From Planctomycetota bacterium (GTDB lineage: Bacteria > Planctomycetota > Planctomycetia > Pirellulales > PLA5): DNA of 63,320 nucleotides. The position numbers and the translations under genes were made by a program. The DNA lies in assembly GCA_003576845.1 (NCBI GenBank), contig QEVJ01000012.1:1-63320 (forward strand), written 5' to 3'. Shown one piece after another: positions 8,233-17,600 of the stretch (positions are counted from its first letter, which is position 1; every line of letters begins with the position of its first letter). Under the pieces are notes generated by a model that worked only from the letters and a program-made list of their open reading frames with translations, was not told the DNA's origin and ran no database searches.

Positions 8233-8934
8233 ATGCCCACGGCTTCGTTCTCGACGGTTCACTGCGTCGTCTTCGACATCGACGACACGCTCTACCTCGA
8301 ACGCGATTACGTCAAAAGCGGCTTCGAGGCCCTCGCACCCCTGGTCCGCGAACGCTTCGGCGCAATCGGTTTCGCCGATCGCGCGTTTGCGGCGTTCGAG
8401 CGCGGCATTCGCGGCACGACGTTCGACGTAGCGCTCGCCGAGTGCGGCGTCGCCGCCTCGCCGCACGAAATCGCCGAACTGGTCGCGGCCTACCGCGCCC
8501 ACCGTCCCAAGATCGCGCTCGCCACCGACGCCGCTCGCTGCCTCGCCGACCTCCACGGCCGCCTGCCAGTCGCCGTCGTCAGCGATGGTCCCCTCGTGGC
8601 CCAGCAAAACAAGACCGCCGCACTCGGCCTGGCCGAGTGGTGCGACCCGATCCTTCTCACCGAAGCCCTCGGCGCGGGCTTGGGAAAGCCCCACCCCGCC
8701 GCGTTCGAGATGGTCGAGCGCGCGGCCGGCACGCGCGGCGAGCAATGCCTGTACGTCGCCGACAATCCCGCCAAAGACTTTCAAGCCCCCCGCGCGCTCG
8801 GCTGGCGCACCCTCCGCATCCGCCGGCCGCTAAGCCTGCACTACGCCACTGCCGAGCCGCTCTTCTGGGATGCCGAACTGGCGAACCTCGACAAACTCGC
8901 GGAACTGCTGAATCTGGGCAAACGCGGTGTTTAG
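8233..8934 (+). CDS. HAD-superfamily phosphatase
   Basis: A 233-residue cytosolic hydrolase. Motif I is VVFDIDDTLYLE, with nucleophile and acid Asp15 and Asp17; motif II is VAVVSDG; the motif III lysine is in LGKPHPAAFEMV; motif IV is LYVADNPAKDF. The helical insert between motifs I and II places it in the beta-phosphoglucomutase/phosphoglycolate phosphatase type. It directly follows the ATP-grasp gene on the same strand, and the pair may act on the same sugar-phosphate intermediate (inference). Length is normal for the family. Confidence 0.87.
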   Translation: MPTASFSTVHCVVFDIDDTLYLERDYVKSGFEALAPLVRERFGAIGFADRAFAAFERGIRGTTFDVALAECGVAASPHEIAELVAAYRAHRPKIALATDAARCLADLHGRLPVAVVSDGPLVAQQNKTAALGLAEWCDPILLTEALGAGLGKPHPAAFEMVERAAGTRGEQCLYVADNPAKDFQAPRALGWRTLRIRRPLSLHYATAEPLFWDAELANLDKLAELLNLGKRGV

Positions 8935-9058
8935 CGAACCGTGCGCATTCGGCATAGGTCGCCGCCGCCGCTCCCGATATACTGCCGCACTCGGAATTCG
9001 ACCTGCCCGAGGGCAATCCGCAACCGGCCCCCCTCGCCAATCAACGGCCAGGCCCACG

Positions 9059-12000
9059 ATGTTCGGACACGGACGTCCGCCAGCGTCGCCGCCGCCGCCC
9101 AAGCGCAATGCGCCCCGGGCGAGCATCGTCCTATGCGCCGTGCTCGCCGCATTCTTCGCTCCCACCGCCTCCGCCGTCGACACGCGCGATACGCTCCGCG
9201 TCCGCGTCGCCTGGGGCGGAGGACCGGCCGTCCAATGGCAAGGCACAATCGAATTGAGCGACGGCACGCTCTCGGAAATCTTCCCCCTCGGCGTAAACCC
9301 CGACGAAGCCGGCTCGCTTCGCAACGACAATGGCCGCCTCCGCATTCGCCAGCGCAACGCGAAAACCTACGATGGCGTCGATTTTCTCGCGTCGGCCTCG
9401 CCCGAGACTTCGCTCACGATCCGCCTCTCGCCGGTTCGCGAACGCGCCCGCCCCGCCGCGCCCACAGCCGCTGAAACGCCCGCCGCCTTCGTCGAAACGA
9501 TTCCGCTCGCGAAGCTCGTCGACGGCGTCGTCGACCTGCCGCTCGGCGACGACGGCAATCGGATCCTCGTCATGCGTTCGCCCGGCGATGCGCTCCGCGT
9601 CGACTTGGGCGCAAAACGTGATTCGCTCGTTTTCGCCCCCGGCGAGACGCTCGACATCACGTTACAGCCGCACCGGCTCCCGATTGCCCCCGGCACAAAG
9701 CTCCGTATCGTCGCCCAACTCAATTCCGCCCGCGGCGGCGCCGAGCTTTGGTCCCAGGAAGAGCGCCGCGAAGTCGCTCCCGGCGGAAGCGCAGACGCCT
9801 GGTCCCTCTCGATCCCCGTTCCCGATCGAGCCGGCGTGTACGATGTGCGGTTCTCGGCCTATCCCTGGGGCCTGCGTGAACGGCTCGATCCGGCCAAGCG
9901 GCTGGGACTCGGCACACCGCTCGCCGCGCGGACCGTCCAGTTCGTCGTCTACGACGCCCGCGCAGCCGACCCCGCCGCGGTCGAAACGCCGTCCTCGCCG
10001 TTCGAGGTCGTCGTCGAACTCGACCCCGCCAATCCGAGTTGGTGGACGCGGTTCATCGCCATGCCCCAACTTCGCAAGTGGTCGCTGCTTCCCAAAAGTT
10101 CCTGGGACCACGGCGAGGTCGCCCGCGCGGAACATCCTGAGCTGCGCGCAACCATGCAGCTCGGCCCCGGCTCGTGGGAAGCCCTGCCGTTGCCGGTCGA
10201 GCAGCTCGGCATTCCGCACGTCGTCGAGATCGACTACCCCAGCGACGTCGCCCAGTCGCTCGGCGTGAGCATCCTCGATCCGAACGCCGCCGGAGAACTG
10301 GTCCCCGTCGGCTTGGATTCCGGCGTCTACGTCGAAACGCCGACCGCTTCGCCCGAACCGGCGCGTTGGCTCACGCATCGCCTGGCCTTTTGGCCGCGCA
10401 CGAAAACGCCGCTCGTCCTGCTCGTGAATCGCGATGATGCAAAACCGGCCGTCCACGGCAAAATCCGCGTCCTCGCGGGCCCCGAAAATTTGCCCAACGC
10501 CCGCCGCCCCGGCGACCTCCGGCCGGAGCGGCTCTTCGCCGGCTATCTCGAACGGCCGCTCCTGGCCCGCAACTTTTCCGCGAGCGAAGTCTACGATGCC
10601 TATAGCCGGCGGAGTCTCGAAGACTGGGTGACGTTCTACGAAGCGAGCACGCGGCTGGCCGAGTATCTCGACTACGTGGGCTACGGCGGCGTCATCGCGG
10701 CCGTCGCCAGCGAAGGCAGCACGATCTATCCCTCGCGCGTCCTCGAACCGACGCCCCGCAACGACACCGGCGTATTCCTGTCGACCGGCAGCGACCCGCT
10801 CCGCAAGGATGCGCTCGAATTGCTCTTCCGCGTGTTCGACCGCCGCTCGCTCACGCTAATTCCCGCGGTGCAGTTCTCGTCGCCGCTGCCGGCGCTCGAA
10901 ACGCTGCTTGCCGAACGGCCCGAAGAAGCGGTCGGCATCGTGCCCATCGGCCGCGACGGTCTCCCGGCGAGCACCGCCGATGCCCCGAACGCCGGCGGCG
11001 CGCCGTTCTACAACCCGCTCGACTCCCGCGTGCAACAGGCGATGCTCGATGTCGTTGCCGAGTTGGTCGACCGCTACGGCCGCCACCCGTCGCTCGGCGG
11101 AATCGCGATTCAACTCTCCACCGACGGCTACGGCGTCCTGCCCGGCATCGAATGGAGTCTCGACGACGCCACGTGGTCCGCCTACGAGCGCGCCACCGGC
11201 CAAACCCTGGCCGCCAAAGGACCCGATCGCTTCGCCCGCCGCGCCGACGCGGTAACGGGCCCGCACCGCGCCGCCTGGCTTCGCTGGCGCGCCGACCGCC
11301 TCGCCGAGTTCCAGCGCCGCGCCGCCGCAATCGTCGCCGGCGCAGGCCAAGACGTCCGTCTCTACGTCTCCGCCGCGGCAGTCTGGGACTCGCCCGCCAT
11401 TCGCGAACGCCTGCGCCCCAGCCTCACGCGCCCGGCGCGGGTCGACGACGCCCTGCTCGCCGTCGGCATCGACATCCACGACTATGCGAAGCCCGACATG
11501 GCGAACGTCGTGTTCCTGCGGCCGAACCGCATCGGCCCGCCCACGTCCCTCGACGACCGCGCCGCCGACGTGGCCCTCAATCAAGCCGCAGAACTCGACC
11601 GCGCCCTGTCCGCAGCCGGCCGGATGGCCAGCGTGTTCTACCATCCCCCGTCGCGCCTGCGGCTCAAATCCTTCGACGAAAAGAGCCCCGTCGGCCCTCA
11701 AAAAACGTTCGCCTGGCTTGCGGCCCAAATGTCGCCCAGCGGCGTCGAGAACCGGCGGCGATTCGTCCACGCCCTCGCCGTGGGCGACGCACCGGCAATG
11801 TTCGACGGCGGTTTCATGCTCCCGCTGGGACAAGAAGAGACTCTGCGCGATTTGATCGACGTTTACCGCCGTTTGCCGGCCGGCCGCTTCGAGACGCTCG
11901 AAAGCTCGCCGCGCCCCGTCACGATTCGCGTCCGCAGCGAAAGTCGCCGCACGCTCGCCTACGTGACGAACGACGCCCCCTGGCGCGTCGCGCTCGACGT

Positions 12001-12994
12001 CGCCGTCGCCGCGTCGCCCCGCTGCCGCGCGCTAAGCCTTTCGCCGCAACGGCCGCTTCCCGAACTAACGACCGAAGCCGGCTCGCTCCGCTGGCGCGTC
12101 GCGCTCGAACCCTACGATGTCGTCGGCGTCGTCTTTACCGAGCCGGGCGTTGCGCTCGCCGACCCAAGCGTCGAAACAGAAACGCAGGCCGTCGAATCCC
12201 TCCGTCGGCGAGTCGCCGAACTCGGCGAACGGCAGCAGCGGCTCGCCAAATCGCCCAGCTACGATGTCCTCGCCAATGCGGGCTTCGAACTTCCCGCCGC
12301 CGACGGCAAGGTTCCGCATTGGACGACCGGCGACCAACCTGGCGTCGCCGTCACGCTCGGCGGGGCCGCCGTCGAAGGCCAACAAGCTGCGACGATCGTC
12401 TCGTCCGGCCGCGTCGCCTGGCTCACCACCGAATGGTTCGACGCGCCGAAGTCCGGCCGCCTCGCCGTGCTGGTCGCGCTCAAAACGGCCGACGCGACGC
12501 GCCAACCGCCCTTGCGCGTCGCCATCGACTCGACCGCGGGCCGCGTTCGCTATCGCTTCATCGAAGTCGGCGCCGCGCCCGCCAACGTCCCGCTCACCGC
12601 CGATTGGGCCGAGTATCTCTTCCCGTTTGAGTCCCTGCCCACCTCGCCGGGCACGAAGCTCCGCGTGCGCTTCGACCTGATGGGCGCCGGCGAAGCCCGC
12701 GTCGATGACGTCCGGCTCCTGCATCTCTCGCTCAGCCCCGAGGAAAAAACGGGCCTCGCCAAGATCGTCTCGCTCGCCAACCTCTACGTCCGCGACGAGC
12801 AATGGGCCGACTGCGCCGCCGTCCTCGACGGCTATTGGCCGCGGTTCGTCGAGGAGAACGTGCCGCTTGAGCCACTGTTGCAGGCCCGCCGCGACGGACC
12901 AACGCCGCGCGACGCTCCCGCCGAAACCCCCGCCGACGAAGACTCCGGCCGCGTCCTCGATAAGGTGAAGAAATACACGCCGTTCCTCAAATAG
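9059..12994 (+). CDS. Large secreted protein with family-10 glycosidase-like barrel
   Basis: A 1311-residue exported protein. The start is taken at ATG 9059 because a signal peptide follows (KRNAPR, then ASIVLCAVLAAFFAPTASA); a frame extension to 8927 overlaps the HAD gene and reads as non-coding. Residues 25-480 are beta-rich modules. Residues about 490-960 look like a TIM barrel of the GH10-like type: VYDAYSRRSLEDW, YNPLDSRVQQAMLDVVAELVDRYGRHPSLGGIAI, then GIEWSLDDATW. The C-terminal third carries a carbohydrate-binding-like beta-sandwich (NAGFELPAADGKVPHW to RVDDVRLLHL) and ends DKVKKYTPFLK. A TATACT hexamer lies at 8978-8983. It stands between sugar-modifying genes and galU, so it may process the polymer at the cell surface. 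Catalytic acids were not identified with certainty. Confidence 0.7.
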   Translation: MFGHGRPPASPPPPKRNAPRASIVLCAVLAAFFAPTASAVDTRDTLRVRVAWGGGPAVQWQGTIELSDGTLSEIFPLGVNPDEAGSLRNDNGRLRIRQRNAKTYDGVDFLASASPETSLTIRLSPVRERARPAAPTAAETPAAFVETIPLAKLVDGVVDLPLGDDGNRILVMRSPGDALRVDLGAKRDSLVFAPGETLDITLQPHRLPIAPGTKLRIVAQLNSARGGAELWSQEERREVAPGGSADAWSLSIPVPDRAGVYDVRFSAYPWGLRERLDPAKRLGLGTPLAARTVQFVVYDARAADPAAVETPSSPFEVVVELDPANPSWWTRFIAMPQLRKWSLLPKSSWDHGEVARAEHPELRATMQLGPGSWEALPLPVEQLGIPHVVEIDYPSDVAQSLGVSILDPNAAGELVPVGLDSGVYVETPTASPEPARWLTHRLAFWPRTKTPLVLLVNRDDAKPAVHGKIRVLAGPENLPNARRPGDLRPERLFAGYLERPLLARNFSASEVYDAYSRRSLEDWVTFYEASTRLAEYLDYVGYGGVIAAVASEGSTIYPSRVLEPTPRNDTGVFLSTGSDPLRKDALELLFRVFDRRSLTLIPAVQFSSPLPALETLLAERPEEAVGIVPIGRDGLPASTADAPNAGGAPFYNPLDSRVQQAMLDVVAELVDRYGRHPSLGGIAIQLSTDGYGVLPGIEWSLDDATWSAYERATGQTLAAKGPDRFARRADAVTGPHRAAWLRWRADRLAEFQRRAAAIVAGAGQDVRLYVSAAAVWDSPAIRERLRPSLTRPARVDDALLAVGIDIHDYAKPDMANVVFLRPNRIGPPTSLDDRAADVALNQAAELDRALSAAGRMASVFYHPPSRLRLKSFDEKSPVGPQKTFAWLAAQMSPSGVENRRRFVHALAVGDAPAMFDGGFMLPLGQEETLRDLIDVYRRLPAGRFETLESSPRPVTIRVRSESRRTLAYVTNDAPWRVALDVAVAASPRCRALSLSPQRPLPELTTEAGSLRWRVALEPYDVVGVVFTEPGVALADPSVETETQAVESLRRRVAELGERQQRLAKSPSYDVLANAGFELPAADGKVPHWTTGDQPGVAVTLGGAAVEGQQAATIVSSGRVAWLTTEWFDAPKSGRLAVLVALKTADATRQPPLRVAIDSTAGRVRYRFIEVGAAPANVPLTADWAEYLFPFESLPTSPGTKLRVRFDLMGAGEARVDDVRLLHLSLSPEEKTGLAKIVSLANLYVRDEQWADCAAVLDGYWPRFVEENVPLEPLLQARRDGPTPRDAPAETPADEDSGRVLDKVKKYTPFLK

Positions 12995-13000
12995 ACCGCC

Positions 13001-13031
13001 CTGACCTCGCCGTTCGCCCGCGAGCTATAAT
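13001..13031 (+). promoter_or_regulatory. Candidate galU promoter
   Basis: A perfect TATAAT at 13026-13031 is preceded by CTGACC at 13001-13006 with a 19-bp spacer. Transcription would start near 13038, 50 bases before the galU ATG. The -10 is strong; the -35 and spacing are weak. Confidence 0.4.
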
Positions 13032-13088
13032 GCGCGAGGCCCGCCTTCATTCTCTCGCCCGCCCAATTGCCTTCGAGCTTCGTTCCCC

Positions 13089-13970
13089 ATGTCCATCGAC
13101 CTTGCTGTCGTTCCCGTCGCCGGCCGCGGCACCCGCCTCTTGCCGCTCACCAAGAGCCAGCCCAAGGAAATGCTCCCCGTCGGCCGACGCCCCGTCGTCC
13201 AGCACGTCGTCGAGGAAATGGTCCGCTCGGGCGTGCGGCGGATTCTGTTCATCACCGGTGCGGCCAAAAGCGCGATCGAAAACCACTTCGACATCGACGC
13301 CGAACTCATCGCCCACCTCCGCGAAACCGGCAAGGAAGACCTGCTCGCCGAACTCGCCTTCGAGCGCGAGAACGTCGACTACTTCTTCACCCGCCAGCGC
13401 CGTCAGCTTGGCCTGGGCCACGCCGTCTTGTGCGCCGCGCCCATGGTCGGCGACGCCCCGTTCGTCGTCGCCCTCGGCGACTCGATCATCGGCATGGGCG
13501 ACGCCTCGGACGTCACGCGGCGGATGATCGACGAGTTCGACCGCCGCTCCGCCGACGCCGTCATCGCCTTTCAGGAAGTCCCGGCGGAGGAAGTCGTCCA
13601 CTACGGCATCGCCGAAAGCGACGGCAAGCCCGGCGACGTGTTCCGGCTCAAGCGGATCGTCGAAAAGCCGTCGGTCAAAGAGGCCCCGAGCCGGCTGGCC
13701 GTCGCCGCACGCTACGTCTTCAGTCCGAAGATCTTCGCGATGCTCCGCCAAACGCAGGCCGGCAAGGCCAACGAAATCCAGCTCACCGACGCGATCCAAC
13801 ATCTCATCGCGTCCGGCGGAGGCGTCTACGGCGTCCGCCTCGCCCCCGGCGAGCTCCGCTACGACATCGGCAATTACGAAAGCTACTTCCGCGCATTCCT
13901 CGAATTCGCCCTCGCCGACCCGCAATACGGCGGCGAAGTCCGCGCGGCACTCAAGCGAATCCTCGACTGA
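13089..13970 (+). CDS. galU: UTP--glucose-1-phosphate uridylyltransferase
   Basis: A 293-residue cytosolic nucleotidyltransferase that makes UDP-glucose from UTP and glucose-1-phosphate. The N-terminal signature is VPVAGRGTRLLPLTKSQPKEM, with the lysines and arginine that bind the nucleotide phosphates. Further family blocks are GLGHAVLCA, ALGDSII, VHYGIAE, RIVEKP and NEIQLTDAIQ; the C-terminus has LRYDIGNYESYFRAF. Length is normal. It supplies activated glucose and, through the SDR enzymes nearby, derived sugars for the polysaccharide locus, which it closes. It converges on ruvC with a 62-base gap. Confidence 0.95.
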   Translation: MSIDLAVVPVAGRGTRLLPLTKSQPKEMLPVGRRPVVQHVVEEMVRSGVRRILFITGAAKSAIENHFDIDAELIAHLRETGKEDLLAELAFERENVDYFFTRQRRQLGLGHAVLCAAPMVGDAPFVVALGDSIIGMGDASDVTRRMIDEFDRRSADAVIAFQEVPAEEVVHYGIAESDGKPGDVFRLKRIVEKPSVKEAPSRLAVAARYVFSPKIFAMLRQTQAGKANEIQLTDAIQHLIASGGGVYGVRLAPGELRYDIGNYESYFRAFLEFALADPQYGGEVRAALKRILD

Positions 13971-14032
13971 CCGGCAAACCGCGATTCGTCCGCCCCCGTA
14001 CGGCCCACTGCCGCGGCGAGCCAGCGCGCCGA

Positions 14033-14578
14033 TCAATGCGTATTGCCGCGCCGCTTCGTCCCCGCTTCCAAAATCCCCCGCGTCGAACGCAAATAATGGT
14101 GCGTCAGCGCCACCGCGAGCGCGTCCGCCACGTCGGCCGGTTCGGGAAGCGTCGGAAGCTTGAGTTCCAATTGAATCGCCCGCTGCATCTGCGCCTTGGG
14201 CGCCCGGCCGTTCCCCGTCAGCACCTTCTTGATCTGCGTCGCCGGGTAGTGCACGACCGCGACCTCCGCTTCCGCCGCCGCCAGACAAATCACCCCGCGC
14301 GCATGGCCCATCAGAATCGCGGTCCGCGGCCGAGCGTAGTGCGAATAAAGCTGCTCCAGCGCCACGGCGCTGGGCCGCAATGCCGCAATCGCGTCGCGGA
14401 CCCCCGCATATATCTCGCGGACCCGCCCCGCCAGCGACCCGCGCGTCCGCCCGCGAACGACCCCCGCCTCGACGACCCGCACCGAGCCCCCCGCCGCCTC
14501 GATGCAGCCGTAACCGGTCGTATTCAAACCCGGGTCGATGCCCAAAATGCGAACGGCAGTGCGCGGCAATTCGTCCAT
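14033..14578 (-). CDS. ruvC: Holliday junction endonuclease RuvC
   Basis: A 181-residue nuclease that resolves Holliday junctions together with RuvAB. All four acidic catalytic residues are visible: Asp15 in ILGIDPGLNTTGYG, Glu75 in AVALEQLYSHYARPR, and Asp149 and Asp152 in ADVADALAVAL. TQIKKVLTGNGRAPKAQMQRAI is the conserved DNA-contacting block. The C-terminus (ILEAGTKRRGNTH) is slightly extended. The start ATG at 14578 gives eight residues before the first beta strand. ruvA and ruvB are not in the window; the gene lies just downstream of the giant exoprotein on the same strand, 49 bases after it. Confidence 0.95.
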   Translation of the reverse strand: MDELPRTAVRILGIDPGLNTTGYGCIEAAGGSVRVVEAGVVRGRTRGSLAGRVREIYAGVRDAIAALRPSAVALEQLYSHYARPRTAILMGHARGVICLAAAEAEVAVVHYPATQIKKVLTGNGRAPKAQMQRAIQLELKLPTLPEPADVADALAVALTHHYLRSTRGILEAGTKRRGNTH

Positions 14579-14627
14579 GACGCCGCATTCTCTCAGGTTC
14601 GCCCAAATCGCAACAGGGCGATTGCGG

Positions 14628-17600
14628 CTAACGAGCCCGGCGACGCGTGCGTGCCCCGGTCGCCCACAGCGAATCGGACGACGCCTGCAACTCGCTCACC
14701 GCGCGATCGACCTGTACCGACCGCGCCGCAAGCTCGGATCGCACTCGGCGCTCGGCGACGGCTCGAACCGGCCTCGCCTCGCGCGCCAAACCCGCCACGG
14801 CCCGATCCACCGCCCGCACCACTGCCGCCGCCTGCGGACTCGCCGCGGGCGAACTCGGCGCGCCCGCCGGTAGACTCGTTCCTTGGTGATTCCGCGCCCG
14901 CACCGCGTCGACGTAATTCACCAGCCCGTCGCCGTCGAGGTCCGAAAGCGGATCGTACGATGCCATCGCCGCATCGCGGAAGTTGTCGCGGACAACCTCG
15001 TGGGTGTCGGAGGCCGTCACGCTGCCGTCGCCGGTCGCGTCGCCGGGCAACACGTCGAACCGGAGCGTGTAATCGCCGGCCAGCGACCCGCCCGACTGCC
15101 CCGTCACCGTGTCGCGCACGCGGACGAGCAGCTTATCCGCGGCGACGGGCGCGGCGAGCGACCACGTGGCCGTAAACGTCGCCGGATCGTACGCCACGCC
15201 GGCGACGCCGTAATTCGCGACGTTGACGCCGTGCAACACCAGATCGCCCGCCGCCACGTTGACCGCCTGCGAAAATCGCACGCGAATCCGATCGACGTTC
15301 GTAAACGGCAAGAGCGACGGCGAAAGCGGCGAAAGCCGATAGCCGCCGCTGCCCAAACCGTCCGCGGCCAGGCGATCGAGGAACGCCGCCGACCACCCGC
15401 TGGAACCCGCGAGCACTTCCGCGACTTGCGGTTGCGAATGCGTAAACGGAAACGCGCCCATGTCCGTCCGCGAACCGTCCGGATCGAGCGCAAAGCTCGG
15501 ATCGCCCGCATCGATGGCCGGCGAGCCGCTCTGCAAGCGGTAATCGTGTCCGACGGCATCGACGAACAGCGGATCGGCCGTCTGGTTGCCCGTCCCCGGC
15601 CAGACTTCCGCAGCGTTCGTGTAATTGACGGTGATCTGCGAAGGGTCGTAGTCCGTCCGAATCGCGTCCGGCGCGCGGAGAATGCTGTTCGTGATGTCGT
15701 ACTCGATCGTCGCGACGGGGATTCCGTATTTGTCCTCGGCCTGAATCGCGATGCTGTTGGCCACGATCGTGACGTGATCGACGAAGTTGATCGACGGACT
15801 CGGCGAGCTTTGCGTCTTCGCCGAAATGCCGATATCCGCGTTGACGATCAGCACGTTGCGAATGACGTTGTTCCCTTCGAGAATCGTAATCGCCTTGGGA
15901 TCGTCGTTCGTGTTCGTCATGTCGCGGATGACGATGTCCTCGATCGTGATGTCCGGGCCGAGCGTGTCGATCCCGTCGTCGTCGGCGTTGGCGATCACGC
16001 CGCCGCGGATAATGACCTCCTGACCCGCGCCTTGCCGGTGAATGTAGATGCCGTCGTCGTCGTCGGTGACGCCGTCCTCACGATAGATGCCGAGCATATC
16101 GAAGATGTAGCCGTCCTCCATGAGCAACCCCGTGCCCGTGATTTCCGGTCCCATCACGCTGCGCGAGAACACCGTGTCGCGGAACACGAGGTTCGACGAA
16201 CTCCCCTGCATCGTCTTGCCGGCAATGTCCGTGACGTTCGAGTTCTCGAACGTAATCGTCGAGCCGGCCGTGCGAATCGCCGGACCCGTGTTCGTATGTC
16301 CGCCGCGGGGCGAATGGCCGGCCCGCGTGATGTCCGTGTATTGATACAGCGACGGCTGGCTCGACGTGTGGTTGATCTCGCCCCACGGCGCCGCCGGATT
16401 CGTCGCCGTGATCGTCACCGGACTCGCGGCCGTCCCGAGCGAATTGACCGTGCCGGCAACGACGATGTCGGCCCCGTTCGTCGACAGCGGCGTCGCGTTC
16501 CCGTCCACCAGCACCAGCGTGCCCGGCTGAATCGTCAGCGTGTGCCCCGCCGGAACCGTCACGTCCCCCGTCACGTGAATCACGCCGCTCCAGTTCGTCG
16601 CCGTTCCGGGCAGCGTGCCCGAAACGTTCGTCTGCGCCACGCCGGCAAGCGACGTCATGGGCTTGCTGGCGTTGAGTCCGTTCGCCACCGCATTGAGTGT
16701 GAACGCGCCATTTCCCGTAAACGTCACGAGCGCCGTGCCGATGCCGTTGCGGAGTTGCACCGTATTCGTCGAAAGCGTCACCGCCGGGTTCGACGAACTG
16801 AGCGTCGCCGTGGCGTCCCAAATCGTGCGATCCGGCTTGCCGTCCGCCCCTTGAATCTCTACTCGCACCACCACCGGCACGCCGGCTAGGTAACTATCGC
16901 GCGTCGCCAGTTGCAACGAGAGCGGCAGCGGCGTGATGTGATGCACCACCGGCGGCGTGCTCAGCGGGCCGGTAAGTCCCTGGCCGTTGACCGCCGCGAC
17001 TTGATACGAGTAATCGACTTCCGGCGTGCGGCCCGTGTCGACGAACGACGCCGTCGCGCTCGTGCCGACCTCGACGCCGTCGCGGAAAATCTTGTAGCTG
17101 GCGATGCCCGACTCGGCGTCCGTTGCCCCGGCCCACGACAGCGTAATCTGCGAAATGCCGTTGTCGCTCGCCGCGACGTTGGTCGGAGCCGAAGGCGGCG
17201 TCGCGTCGACCGCGATCGTGTGGCTCACCGGCGGAGTGCTCGCGGCGCTTTCCAACCCGATGCCGTTGACCGCCGACACGCGATAGCTGTACGCCACGCC
17301 CGGCGTCCGCCCGGTGTCCACGAAGCTCGTCGTCGAAGACGTGCCGATCTGCGTCCCGCTGCGGAAGATTTTGTACGACGTCACGCCCGTTTCCGGATCG
17401 TCGGACGGCAACCACGAAACGGTGATCCGCGACGCGCCGTCGTCCGTCGCCACCACGCCCGTCGGCACGGTCGGCGGCGTTTCGTCCGAGGGCGCCGGCG
17501 GATTGAACGAAAGCGTCAGCCGCGGGCGATTGCCCGCCGTCGCCGCTTCGCTCGACGCAAAGATAATCCCGTCGGTCGCCGAATCGTCCGAGATGACGAA

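Noticed and set aside
13047-14606. 519-codon minus-strand frame across galU and ruvC
   Set aside because: It runs through real genes on either strand in the wrong frame; the product has no domain character.
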